NCBI RefSeq assembly: GCF_913773995.1
Contig: NZ_CAJYES010000252.1
Coordinates: forward strand, 1 to 32,118
DNA length: 32,118 nt
Direction: 5' to 3'
Origin: an uncultured Pseudacidovorax sp.
GTDB taxonomy: Bacteria; Pseudomonadota; Gammaproteobacteria; Burkholderiales; Burkholderiaceae_C
This document shows positions 1-8,476 of this stretch, piece after piece; positions within the stretch are counted from its first letter, which is position 1, and every line of letters starts with the position of its first letter. Both the position numbers and the translations under genes were made by a program. Under the pieces are notes generated by a model. That model was not told the origin of the DNA and ran no database searches. It worked only from the letters and a program-made list of their open reading frames with translations.

Positions 1-198
1 CTCCACGTCCTTCAGCGGCCGCACCTGGGCGGCCGCGGCCGGCGACTCCAGGAAGACCACCGCCTGGGGCAGAGGGCGCCCCGATCCGTCCACCACCGTG
101 ACCTCCACCGTCCCGGCCTGGGCAGCCAGCGGCAGCCCGGCCGCGGCCAGCGCACGCAGCACAGGCAGCGCTCGCCGGCGGGCGCGCATCGGCGACAT
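1..198 (-). CDS. Exported protein, N-terminal part only; possibly cupredoxin-like ('methylamine utilization'-type)
   Basis: The reading frame runs to the left window edge, so only about 66 residues are visible. It opens with an Arg-rich start and an Ala/Leu-rich export signal ending near AAQA. A beta-rich segment follows (VEVTVVDGSGRPLPQAVVFL), then VRPLKDVE. From memory this resembles small periplasmic cupredoxin-like proteins of Burkholderiales that are often labelled methylamine utilization proteins. The copper-ligand region would lie off the window, so this is a family guess. ATG at 198 or at 189 are both possible starts, and neither has a clear ribosome binding site. It begins 20 bases after the DUF4394 gene and is probably cotranscribed with it. 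Confidence 0.5.
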   Translation of the reverse strand, partial: MSPMRARRRALPVLRALAAAGLPLAAQAGTVEVTVVDGSGRPLPQAVVFLESPAAAAQVRPLKDVE

Positions 199-218
199 GG
201 ACGGCAGGGTCCGCAGGA

Positions 219-1139
219 TCAGGGCTCGATGGCGAAGCCCAGCACCGGTGCGCCCTGGCCCAGCGTGCCCAGCAGGGTGCTGGCGCCCGACTCCAGGCGG
301 ATGCGGTAGAGCTGCGTCGGCGACGTCGGGGTCAGGCGGATGGCCGCGAGGGCGTCGTTGTCGCGATCGGCGATGTCGAACTGCACCGCCTCGATCCGGC
401 CCATGCCCAACGAGCCGACGGTGGTGAGCTGCCCGGTGTTGGGCGACACCACCGGCGTCGCACCTTCGCGGCTGCCCTGCATCAGCAGCCAGCCCTGCGA
501 GGCCTCGATGGCGTAGTTGGTGGTGATCTTGGCGTCGCGCTTGTTGTAGGTGTAGGCCACGGCCTTGACGCACACGCCCTTGCCGGCACCCGAATCGGTG
601 GATGCATAGGCAAGCCGGCCGTCGAGCTGCACGCCCTCGGTCGCCGGATCGTTGTCGACCACTTCGTTGGTCAGCGGATGCAGACGGAAGTTCTGACCGG
701 CGCAGTTGACCACCCGCAGCCGGTCGGCGCTGGGGTTGAAGTTCATGGCGTAGACCTCACGGCCGTCCATCGGCACGGACGTGGCCGCGGCGCTCACGGC
801 CTTGGCCTCGCCGGACTCGGTGTCCAGCACATAGAGCCGGCCGCTGCGCGTCAGCGCATAGAGCTGGCCATAGGCCACGCGGTAGTCGATGCCCACCACC
901 GGATCGCCGGCCGGCAGGCCGGCCACGGGGCGGCTGACCTGCTCGACGCCGGGTTCGGCGGCCGAATAGCGATGCAGGACGCGATCGGCGGTGAGCGTCC
1001 ACAGCGTGTGCGGACTGGCCTTGCGCGCCGGCTGGGCCGCAGCCGGGCCCGACAGCAGGAGGAGTGCGAGCAGCGGGGCGCTGGCGGCGAAGCGCGTGGC
1101 GGGCATCACCCACTGGCGCCGGAAGTTCGGCAAGGTCAT
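219..1139 (-). CDS. Exported DUF4394 domain protein
   Basis: The 306-residue protein has a signal peptide (basic start, hydrophobic LLALLLLSG run, cleavage near PAAAQ). The body shows the repeated beta-propeller-like motifs typical of DUF4394: VVGIDYRVAYGQLYALT, then NFNPSADRLRVVNCAGQNFRL, then a closing segment IEAVQFDIADRDNDALAAIR. The family is widespread in bacteria and its function is not established. A secreted or periplasmic propeller fold is the reasonable reading. The upstream 234 bases are shared with the divergent c-di-GMP gene and contain an FNR/ANR-like box. The small exported protein gene follows after 20 bases. Confidence 0.85.
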   Translation of the reverse strand: MTLPNFRRQWVMPATRFAASAPLLALLLLSGPAAAQPARKASPHTLWTLTADRVLHRYSAAEPGVEQVSRPVAGLPAGDPVVGIDYRVAYGQLYALTRSGRLYVLDTESGEAKAVSAAATSVPMDGREVYAMNFNPSADRLRVVNCAGQNFRLHPLTNEVVDNDPATEGVQLDGRLAYASTDSGAGKGVCVKAVAYTYNKRDAKITTNYAIEASQGWLLMQGSREGATPVVSPNTGQLTTVGSLGMGRIEAVQFDIADRDNDALAAIRLTPTSPTQLYRIRLESGASTLLGTLGQGAPVLGFAIEP

Positions 1140-1373
1140 GTTTTGATTTTCGGCAATTCCAGGGCGGACTTGAGCTGGCTGTGACGTAACAGCCCCGCCT
1201 GGAGTGAGCGAACGGGGGACCGACCAAATCCCTACGCGCGTCCGGGACGGATCGAAAACCGTCCAATCCGGCCTTGATCCAGCTCAAGTTAGGCCGCGCA
1301 CGGCCGAAATCTTGAGAGATCACCCCCACTCTGGGCTGCGCTCGGGCTCCAAACCGGCGGGCCGCATGCCGCC
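1140..1373. promoter_or_regulatory. Divergent promoter region between the DUF4394 gene and the MHYT-GGDEF-EAL gene
   Basis: These 234 bases separate two divergently read genes and hold no convincing gene. They must carry promoters for both directions, but no strong -35/-10 pair is evident. The clearest element is the FNR/ANR-like dyad at 1274-1287, annotated separately. Confidence 0.55.
1274..1287. promoter_or_regulatory. FNR/ANR-type binding site (candidate)
   Basis: The sequence TTGATCCAGCTCAA matches the FNR/ANR consensus TTGAT-N4-ATCAA at nine of ten fixed positions. It lies in the divergent intergenic region, about 87 bases before the GTG of the MHYT-GGDEF-EAL gene and 135 bases before the DUF4394 start. 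Either gene could be controlled by oxygen through it. Transcription starts are unknown, so the direction of control cannot be assigned. Confidence 0.45.
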
Positions 1374-3512
1374 GTGAACCTGCTCCTGCCCCGTTACGAC
1401 CCCTGGATCGTCGCCGCCTCGATCCTGATCGCCACCTTTGCGTCCTACGTGGCGCTGGACCTGGCCAAGCGGGTCCACACCCGCGACCGCGTCGTCTCGC
1501 GCACCTGGTGCGCCGCCGGCTCGCTGGTGATGGGCACCGGCATCTGGTCGATGCATTACGTGGGCATGCTGGCGTACTCGCTGCCCATCGAGCTGGGCTA
1601 CACCTATGCGCTCACGGTGCTGTCCTGGCTGGCGGCGGTGGCGGTGTCGGCCCTGGCGCTGCAACTGGCGGCCAAGCGCTCGCTCAGCGCGCAGTCGCTG
1701 CTGTACGGCTCGGCAGCGATGGCGCTGGGCATCTGCGCCATGCACTACCTGGGCATGGCCGCCATCGATGTCGCGCCGGGCATCCAGTGGAACTGGTCGA
1801 TGGTCGCGACCTCGGCCCTGATCGCCTGGGGCGCCTCGGCGGCCGCCCTGCTGCTGTTCTTCCTCGTGCGTGACCGCGAGGGCGGCCAGGCCCGGCTGCT
1901 GCAGCTGGGCGCGGCCGTGGGCATGGGCCTGGCCATCAGTGGCATGCACTACGCAGGCATGGCGGCGGCCGGCTTCGTGGAAGGCAGCGTGTGCATGAGC
2001 GCCGGGGAGCTCAACGGCAGGAGCCTGGGCCTGATGGTGATCGGCGCCACGCTGCTCATGCTGATGCTGACCCTGTTCACCTCGGTGCTCGACGCGCGGC
2101 TGCGCGGACGCACCATGCAGCTCGCCCGCTCGCTGAAGGAAGCCAACAGCCAGTTGCAGGAGGCCAACGAGGAGCTGCACCGCCGCGCCTTCCTCGATCC
2201 ACTGACCGACCTGCCCAACCGCGTGCTCTTCGACGACCGGCTGACGCACGCCCTCGCGCGCATGGACGGCGGCAAGGAGAAGCTGGCCGTGCTGTTCGTG
2301 GACCTGGACGGCTTCAAGCCGGTCAACGACTCTTTCGGCCATTCGCTGGGCGACACGGTGCTGCGCGATGCGGCCGACCGCCTGCGCAGCGTGGCCGGCG
2401 GTACCGACACCGTCGCCCGCATCGGCGGAGACGAGTTCGTGGTGCTGATGGAGAACGTGGCCTATGCCGCCGACTGCACCGAAGTCGCCCGTCGCATCGT
2501 GGAGACCATCCGTGCGCCGTTCCTGGTGGGGCAGCGTCCGGTGCAGATCTCGGCCTCGGTGGGCATCGTGGTCTACCCCGACCATGGCGAACGGCACAAG
2601 CTGGTGGCCTGCGCCGATGCCGCCATGTATGCGGCCAAGCGCGCCGGCGGCGGCAGCTACGCGATGTTCGAGTCGCGCATGAACACCAACGCCGAGGAGC
2701 AGCTGAGCCTGCAGTCCGACCTGCGCCAGGCCGTTCAGCGCGGCCAGCTGGCCCTGCACTATCAGCCCAAGATCGATGGCCAGCGCAACCAGATCCGCGG
2801 CGTGGAGGCACTGCTGCGCTGGACGCATCCGACGCTCGGCCTGGTCAGCCCACTGGTGTTCATTCCGCTGGCCGAACGCTTCGGCCTGATCAACTCGCTG
2901 GGCCACTGGGTGATCGAAGAGGCCTGCCGCCAGGTCGGGCAGTGGGAGGACGAGGGCCTGCACATGCGGGTGGCCATCAACCTGTCGGCCCACCAGTTGC
3001 GCGAACCTGACCTGGTCGAGCGCATTGCCGACGCCCTGGGCCGCCACCGCGTGTCGGCCGACCGGCTGCTGTGCGAGATCACGGAGAGCGTGGCCATGGA
3101 GGACGTGGCCGCCACCCAGCGGGTGTTCGACGGCCTCTCGCGCATCGGGGTGTACCTGTCCATCGACGACTTCGGCACCGGCTATTCCAGCCTGAGCTAC
3201 CTGCGCCAGTTGCCGGCACGCCAGCTGAAGATCGACCGCAGCTTCGTCAGCGATCTCGAAACCAGCGCCGACGCCCGGGCCGTGGTCGACGCGGTGGTGC
3301 GCCTGGCCCATGCCCTGGGTCTGCGCGTGGTGGCCGAGGGCGTGGAGACGGCCGGCCAGCGCGACATCCTGCTGTCCATGGGCTGCGACGAGCTGCAGGG
3401 CTTCTTCTTCGCCCGGCCGATGCCCGCCGACCAGCTGCTCGCCTGGAGCCTGGGCCAGCGCCCGGCGAATACGCACGGCGACTTCTCGCCCTCGGTGATC
3501 GCGCCGCTGTGA
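1374..3512 (+). CDS. MHYT-GGDEF-EAL membrane protein (diguanylate cyclase/phosphodiesterase)
   Basis: The 712-residue inner-membrane protein is predicted to make and/or degrade cyclic-di-GMP. The N-terminal sensor is an MHYT domain with three MHY-x-GM units at residues 60-65, 123-128 and 191-196 between hydrophobic helices. Such domains are proposed to bind a metal and sense a diatomic gas. A short coiled coil (about 245-270) leads to a GGDEF domain with intact GGDEF at 351-355. The inhibitory RxxD site expected at 342-345 is absent (GGTD). The EAL domain looks active: EALLRW at 478-483, ESVAMED near 571, DDFGTGYSSL at 598-607 and KIDRSF near 619. The start is GTG at 1374; the nearby ATG at 1366 hits a stop after three codons. 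Convergent with pilY1. Confidence 0.93.
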   Translation: MNLLLPRYDPWIVAASILIATFASYVALDLAKRVHTRDRVVSRTWCAAGSLVMGTGIWSMHYVGMLAYSLPIELGYTYALTVLSWLAAVAVSALALQLAAKRSLSAQSLLYGSAAMALGICAMHYLGMAAIDVAPGIQWNWSMVATSALIAWGASAAALLLFFLVRDREGGQARLLQLGAAVGMGLAISGMHYAGMAAAGFVEGSVCMSAGELNGRSLGLMVIGATLLMLMLTLFTSVLDARLRGRTMQLARSLKEANSQLQEANEELHRRAFLDPLTDLPNRVLFDDRLTHALARMDGGKEKLAVLFVDLDGFKPVNDSFGHSLGDTVLRDAADRLRSVAGGTDTVARIGGDEFVVLMENVAYAADCTEVARRIVETIRAPFLVGQRPVQISASVGIVVYPDHGERHKLVACADAAMYAAKRAGGGSYAMFESRMNTNAEEQLSLQSDLRQAVQRGQLALHYQPKIDGQRNQIRGVEALLRWTHPTLGLVSPLVFIPLAERFGLINSLGHWVIEEACRQVGQWEDEGLHMRVAINLSAHQLREPDLVERIADALGRHRVSADRLLCEITESVAMEDVAATQRVFDGLSRIGVYLSIDDFGTGYSSLSYLRQLPARQLKIDRSFVSDLETSADARAVVDAVVRLAHALGLRVVAEGVETAGQRDILLSMGCDELQGFFFARPMPADQLLAWSLGQRPANTHGDFSPSVIAPL

Positions 3513-3526
3513 GGGCCGATGCGGCG

Positions 3527-3548
3527 CCGGCCGCGGGTGCCGCGCCGG
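3527..3548. terminator. GC-rich stem-loop between convergent genes
   Basis: CCGG-C-CGCGG pairs with CCGCGCCGG around a GTG loop, giving a nine-pair stem with one bulged C. It lies in the 48 bases between the convergent ends of the MHYT-GGDEF-EAL gene and pilY1, where a shared terminator is expected. There is no clear T-run on either side, so termination is only probable. Confidence 0.35.
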
Positions 3549-3560
3549 CCGCCTCGGCCG

Positions 3561-6500
3561 CTACTTGACGGTGCCGATCTCGCGCCAGCCCAGCTGCCGC
3601 GGATCGTACTTCCAAGGGTCGACACCCGGCGACGAGACGACACCGTTGCTGCTGCCCACGACGAGCCGGACCTTGCCCATCACGTTGAGGAAAGCGAGTT
3701 CGGTGGCGATGGCGCCCTGCGAGACGTAGGCCGCCGAGCCGTCCAGCACCGACGTGGCCTTGGCGTAGTTCAGCGCGAAGACCCGGCTCTGGCCATCAGG
3801 ATTGCAGGCATCGCCCGTGGGCAGCGTGGCACTGAAGGCGACCAGGCCGTTGAAGGCGGTGGCCGGCGTGATCTGCCGCCAGCCGACGTTGCCGGTCGTG
3901 CCCAGGTCGATGTACCAGCCGGCCTTGTTGGTCAGCGTCACAGGCGTGGCCAGCTTGCCCGAGGTGTCCGGCGCCACGGCGGCCAGGCGCGTTCGGGTGT
4001 CCACCGGGTAGGCCTGCGTGTCCGCGCCCTGGGCGGCGAAGGCGGCAATGCCACCGTCCATCAGCGCATAGAAGCTCTGGTTCTGGCCGCTGAGCAGGTC
4101 CGAGCGGTCGAGCAGCCGGCCCGTGCCCACGAGCACGAAGCGCTGGCGGGTGACCGGGTGCACTTCCACCAGCGGTTGCGTGGTGATCGGCTGCACGGCG
4201 TTGTTCGCATCCTTGAGCACCGCGATGCGCGTCGGCGTCGGATAGGCCGCGCCGCCGCGCGGTGACGTGAGGTCGAAGCGCCACACCTGGCCGGCCAGGT
4301 CGCCCACATACACCGAGTCGGCGGTGAAGTCGTTGTAGTCGCGCACATAGGCCGTCGGCCGGGCCATGCCGTCGGCCGCGACGCCGGTCGACACCTTTTC
4401 GAGCAACTGGCCATTGCGCGGATCGACCACGAACAGCCAGCCCTTGCCGTCCTGGTTGTTGTAGCCCGAGCTGAACAGCGCCACCCAGCCGTACTTGGCG
4501 GTCTTGACGACCACCGGGTCGCCGAAGCTGTAGCCCATGTCCACGCAGTTGCCGCTGGAGATGTTGCAGTTGCCGCCGGCCGCCGTCGGCAGGTTGGCCG
4601 CGCCCGGAAACTCCCACAGCACCTTGCCGGCCACCGCGGCCTCGGTGGTCATCACCGATGGATCGCTCACGTCGATGGCGTAGTAGCTGCGTCCGCCCTT
4701 GCCCAGCCCGCCGATCAGCACGCTGCGCCAGTCGGAGGTGGTCACGCCCTGGGCATTGGTGACATTGGCGAAGGCCCCGCCCGCGTTGAGGAAGTCGATG
4801 TCGTAGACCTGCGGCGTGGCGTCCACGTAGTTGCGATGGACGTACAGGGGCTTGCCGAGCTGCGCCAGCAGGCCGTCGGCCGGATTGGTGGCATCGCCGG
4901 GATCGCGGCCGAACAGCACCGAGGGCACATAGGCGAACAGCTCCTGGCCGGCATTGGTGCCCGTGCCGCCGCGGAAGGCGTGCAGCATGCCGTCGTTGGC
5001 GCCCACATAGAGCATGGTGGCGCGCGAGGCCTTGCCCTGCTTGTAGGCGCTGTAGCCCGGATTGGCCGCATCCGAGTAGGCGGCTGCGGGCGGCCCCACC
5101 ACCGTGACCTTGGAGTCGACGATGTCCCCCAGCCGCCGGGGCTGCTGCACCGTGTTGCCGCTGCCGTCGGTAGTGGTCACGGTGCGGATGCGGTAGCCCT
5201 GGCCTTCGCGGCTGCGGTCGCCACGCAGCCACTGCAGGTAGTTGGAGCCGTCGTTGCCGCTCACATAGCTGGTGTCCAGCGCGGTCTGCTGCGCCGACGT
5301 GAGGTTGGCGTAGCGGAAGGGCACGCCAGCGGTGCCCGACCACGTCACGACCTGGCGGGCCGTGCTCCAGCCGGTGCCGGAAGTGGTAGTACCGAGTTGT
5401 CCTTCGAAGGTGGTGGTGGTGGACCAGGCGGGCGTGGAGTTGGGCGTCGGCGTGCCGTCGTCGGCAAAGCTGATCTGCGTGGCCGTGACTTCCCCGGTCC
5501 AGTTGGCCGGGTTGTATTGCGCCGCATAGGAGACGTTGCCCGAGGAGGTGGCGGTCACCTGGCGGCTCAGCAGGTTCACGGCGGTGGAGAAGGCCCCGCG
5601 GGACTTGTTGGCGATGCTGTCGAAGGCCTGGCGCAGGCCGGCCACCATGGTGTCGGGCCGGCCCGCGGTGAAGTAGTTGTCGGGCCGCGGCTGGGTGGTG
5701 CCGTTGCGGTTGTCGGTGAGCATGTCGCCGCTGGTGGACCACCAGTCCTGCGGGATGGTGCCGGCGAAGGTGTAGGGGTCGAAGTCCTGCGGCACGTTGA
5801 GGCCGCCGAACTTGGCCGCCAGATAGAACTTGTTGTTGCTCTGGAAGGGCTGCTCCAGCACGTCCACCCAATACGTCTGCACCGTCTGCTTGCCGATGGT
5901 CTGCGGCTTGCTCGCATCGTCGGGCCGGATGTCCTTGGTGTTGGCGTCGAAGGCCAGGCCTGCCATGTAGTAGCGCGAAGCACCGGCGCCGGTGTTGACC
6001 GACGCCAGGTTCTGGCTCACCGACGCGTCGACCTTGTTCTGCAGGAAGCCGACCCGGTTGGTGGCCACCACCGCATCGACCGAGTTGTCGTTGGCCACCA
6101 GCGTCGGCTTGGTGGGCTCGGAATCGGTGCCGGTGTTGTTGCCCGGAACGTTCTTGTCGTTCCAGGTGTAGATGTCGCCGATGCCCAGCACGAAGTTGCG
6201 CTGGCAGGAGTACTGGATCGGGTCGTCCCAGTTGGTGATCACCGGGAAGCCGTCCAGCTGTTTGCGCTTGGTCGCGGCGTCGGTGGCGGTGATATTGGAC
6301 CACTCGGGCACATTGCCGAGGTTGCGGAAGTAGCGCAGCGTCGCGTAGTACAGCTCGTTGACGGGGTCGTAGTCCTTGTAGCTGCCCGGATAGATCTGGC
6401 CGAACTTGTTGAGGTAGTTGGCCACGCCGCTGTCGGCGATGGTGCTGCCGGTGTTGTTGGTCGTGGAGGTGGCGTCGGCCGAATCGGGGTTGCGCACGAA

Positions 6501-7841
6501 GGTCCCGTCCGTGCTGCTCCATTCCGCCGCGGCGTTGGTGACGCTCGGCTGCCCTGGTACCGGCGCGGTCGGTCCCACGAACTTCTGCCGCGCCCGCATC
6601 ACACCGCCGTCACGCAGCGCCGCGCCGTCGTTGAGATAACCGAAGGCGCTGAAGCGGATGTCGTTCGCGTACTGCTGGACCAGGCCCTCCGGCTTCCAGT
6701 TGCTGCCGTACTGCTTGCAGTTGGACTCGACCCCACCGGAGCCGCTGGAGGAATCGCACACCTTCACGCGCACGGTGTAGTCCTGCGTGGGCGCCAGCTG
6801 GGCGGACAGCAGGCCCCAGCTGCCGCCGGGCTGAAGCATCTCGAGCTTGGCCACCGCATCGCCGCCGCGCTCGTAGTACTTCATCTGCACCTGGATGTTG
6901 TCGCCGGCGTTGAAGCTGATCGCGACCGTGGTGTCCACCGTCGAGCCGTGGTCGTTCCAGTTGTTCACCCGCAGCACGCCGTTGATGTACAGCAGCACGC
7001 CGTCGTCCGAGGTGGTGCGGAAGGTGTAGGAGCCCGAGGAAGGCGCCGGGAAGCTCACCGTGTAGATGGCGGTGAAGTTGTCGCTGCTGACCCCGGGCGC
7101 GGGGCTGGTGCCGCCCCAGTTGTAGTTCACCGGGTCGTTGAGGTTGGTGTAGGTCGGCGTGCCGGCCGGGTTCTGGTTGATCGTGTTGCTGTAGTAGTCG
7201 CCGCGAATGCCCGTGGTGGGCGTCAGGCGCATGGCGAAGCCGCGGCCGTTGATGGTGATGCCCAGCGAACTGGCATTGCTGAACGGTGTGGCGCCGGCGA
7301 TGAATTGCTGGGGCAGGCTGCGGTCGCCGAACAGGCCCTGGCCCGAGTGCCAACCCTTCTCGATGATGGTGGTGGTGGCGGTGTCGACCACGCGCCGGCC
7401 GCCGGTCATGGCCCAGCGGAAGGGATCGATGGCCGCGGTGGTGGCCCAGTTGAGGAAGTTGCCGCTCCATGCGCCGCTGCAGGTGCGGTTGGTGGCCGCG
7501 CCGATGGGTGTGAAGTAGCTCTGGTCCCCGTAGCCGGCGGCGATGGTCACACCGCCGTCGGTCACGTTGGCCGCCGTGTTCTGCACATAGCGGTAGCACT
7601 TCTCGGTGTCGAAGTAGCCGAGGAAGGCACTCGCGTTGGTGTAGTTGTCGGTGTGGGCCGTGCGCGAGGCGGTGGGCCATTCCACCGACAGGGCCAGCGC
7701 CAGGTTGCCGGGCGCGCTGGAGTTGGTGAACACCGGCTGGTCGGCCAGCGAGGCGGCCAGCGACAGGCCGTGGAAGGGCAGCACCAGCATGAGCACCAGC
7801 GCACACAGGCGCTGGGCGGTTCGGCGGGACGAATGGAGCAT
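3561..7841 (-). CDS. pilY1: PilY1, type IV pilus tip adhesin/assembly protein with inserted PA14 domain
   Basis: PilY1 proteins sit at the pilus tip with the minor pilins, promote pilus extension and act in adhesion and surface sensing. From ATG 7841 the protein has 1426 residues with a signal peptide (basic start, CALVLMLVLPF, cleavage near residues 29-33). The N-terminal part has the PilY1 motif SGNFLNWATTAAIDPFRWAM (about 126-145). Residues about 212-338 form a PA14-like domain (GIRGDYYS, TTSDDGVLLYINGVL, a basic YYERGGDAVAKLEML end). The C-terminal half is the PilY1 propeller, ending with YVGDLAGQVWRFDL preceded by an Asp/Asn-rich loop near 1168-1175 where other PilY1 proteins bind calcium. 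A GTG overlapping the pilX stop (GTGA) is an alternative start, but the ATG gives a better signal peptide. Last gene of the minor pilin operon. Confidence 0.93.
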   Translation of the reverse strand: MLHSSRRTAQRLCALVLMLVLPFHGLSLAASLADQPVFTNSSAPGNLALALSVEWPTASRTAHTDNYTNASAFLGYFDTEKCYRYVQNTAANVTDGGVTIAAGYGDQSYFTPIGAATNRTCSGAWSGNFLNWATTAAIDPFRWAMTGGRRVVDTATTTIIEKGWHSGQGLFGDRSLPQQFIAGATPFSNASSLGITINGRGFAMRLTPTTGIRGDYYSNTINQNPAGTPTYTNLNDPVNYNWGGTSPAPGVSSDNFTAIYTVSFPAPSSGSYTFRTTSDDGVLLYINGVLRVNNWNDHGSTVDTTVAISFNAGDNIQVQMKYYERGGDAVAKLEMLQPGGSWGLLSAQLAPTQDYTVRVKVCDSSSGSGGVESNCKQYGSNWKPEGLVQQYANDIRFSAFGYLNDGAALRDGGVMRARQKFVGPTAPVPGQPSVTNAAAEWSSTDGTFVRNPDSADATSTTNNTGSTIADSGVANYLNKFGQIYPGSYKDYDPVNELYYATLRYFRNLGNVPEWSNITATDAATKRKQLDGFPVITNWDDPIQYSCQRNFVLGIGDIYTWNDKNVPGNNTGTDSEPTKPTLVANDNSVDAVVATNRVGFLQNKVDASVSQNLASVNTGAGASRYYMAGLAFDANTKDIRPDDASKPQTIGKQTVQTYWVDVLEQPFQSNNKFYLAAKFGGLNVPQDFDPYTFAGTIPQDWWSTSGDMLTDNRNGTTQPRPDNYFTAGRPDTMVAGLRQAFDSIANKSRGAFSTAVNLLSRQVTATSSGNVSYAAQYNPANWTGEVTATQISFADDGTPTPNSTPAWSTTTTFEGQLGTTTSGTGWSTARQVVTWSGTAGVPFRYANLTSAQQTALDTSYVSGNDGSNYLQWLRGDRSREGQGYRIRTVTTTDGSGNTVQQPRRLGDIVDSKVTVVGPPAAAYSDAANPGYSAYKQGKASRATMLYVGANDGMLHAFRGGTGTNAGQELFAYVPSVLFGRDPGDATNPADGLLAQLGKPLYVHRNYVDATPQVYDIDFLNAGGAFANVTNAQGVTTSDWRSVLIGGLGKGGRSYYAIDVSDPSVMTTEAAVAGKVLWEFPGAANLPTAAGGNCNISSGNCVDMGYSFGDPVVVKTAKYGWVALFSSGYNNQDGKGWLFVVDPRNGQLLEKVSTGVAADGMARPTAYVRDYNDFTADSVYVGDLAGQVWRFDLTSPRGGAAYPTPTRIAVLKDANNAVQPITTQPLVEVHPVTRQRFVLVGTGRLLDRSDLLSGQNQSFYALMDGGIAAFAAQGADTQAYPVDTRTRLAAVAPDTSGKLATPVTLTNKAGWYIDLGTTGNVGWRQITPATAFNGLVAFSATLPTGDACNPDGQSRVFALNYAKATSVLDGSAAYVSQGAIATELAFLNVMGKVRLVVGSSNGVVSSPGVDPWKYDPRQLGWREIGTVK

Positions 7842-7867
7842 GGTGGTCCGGGAGAGGCGTAGGGCCT

Positions 7868-8476
7868 TCACTCCGGTTTGGTGAACGAACTCTGGACGAA
7901 GACCTGGAGGTTGCGCGCGCCGCTGACACGCACCGTGACGCGGTAGACCGGCTGCACCGGTGGCGGCGCACCCGAGGCCAATTGGTTGCTGCCGCCCCGG
8001 GCTTCGCGCGTGATGGGCACGCAATGGCTGCGCCCCTGGTCGGTGGCGCTCTGGGTGGCGATGTCGCACAGCCGATCGACCACGTAGCGGATCGTCACGT
8101 CGGGCGTGGCGCCAGTGAGGTCGGCCGCGCTGGCCACCGTCGCGAAGGTGGCATCGCTCAGCAGCGCCAGCGGAATGCCCATGTCGTTCACGGCCAGCGG
8201 CGTGGGGCTGTAGTTGAGGGCCTTGTTGGCCGAGGCGCTGGCATTCACCGGGTAGGTTGCCGCCATGGCCAGCGCGACCGCCGGCTCCGCCTGGTTGACC
8301 AGATCGCGCCGGATGGCCAGGCTGCCCACGCCGGACAGCGCGCTGTTCATGGAGCGGCTCACGGCCACGCCGCCAGCCAGCAGCACGACCAGCACGATCA
8401 GGCAGAAGATCAGCACGACGCCCTGCTGGCGCCGCGCCGACGGGGCGCGATGGATGCGTGAAGCGCGGGGTCTCAT
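7868..8476 (-). CDS. pilX: PilX-type minor pilin
   Basis: The 202-residue prepilin-like protein belongs to the priming complex of the type IV pilus. A basic 19-residue leader ends in QQG, followed by a hydrophobic helix (VVLIFCLIVLVVLLAGG). Position 5 after the predicted cleavage site is Phe, not the usual Glu, which may suit a subunit placed at the tip of the complex. The rest is a pilin head with two Cys residues near 137 and 152. Its ATG overlaps the pilW stop (ATGA), and pilY1 starts 26 bases downstream. Confidence 0.85.
   Translation of the reverse strand: MRPRASRIHRAPSARRQQGVVLIFCLIVLVVLLAGGVAVSRSMNSALSGVGSLAIRRDLVNQAEPAVALAMAATYPVNASASANKALNYSPTPLAVNDMGIPLALLSDATFATVASAADLTGATPDVTIRYVVDRLCDIATQSATDQGRSHCVPITREARGGSNQLASGAPPPVQPVYRVTVRVSGARNLQVFVQSSFTKPE

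Noticed and set aside
1320-3476. A 718-codon open frame antisense to the MHYT-GGDEF-EAL gene
   Set aside because: It has His/Gln/Ala-rich composition typical of the reverse frame of GC-rich genes and no recognisable domain, while the plus strand encodes clear MHYT, GGDEF and EAL motifs.
4836-7862. A 1008-codon open frame antisense to pilY1
   Set aside because: Low-complexity Val/Gly/His/Arg composition without domains; the minus strand encodes PilY1 and PA14 motifs.
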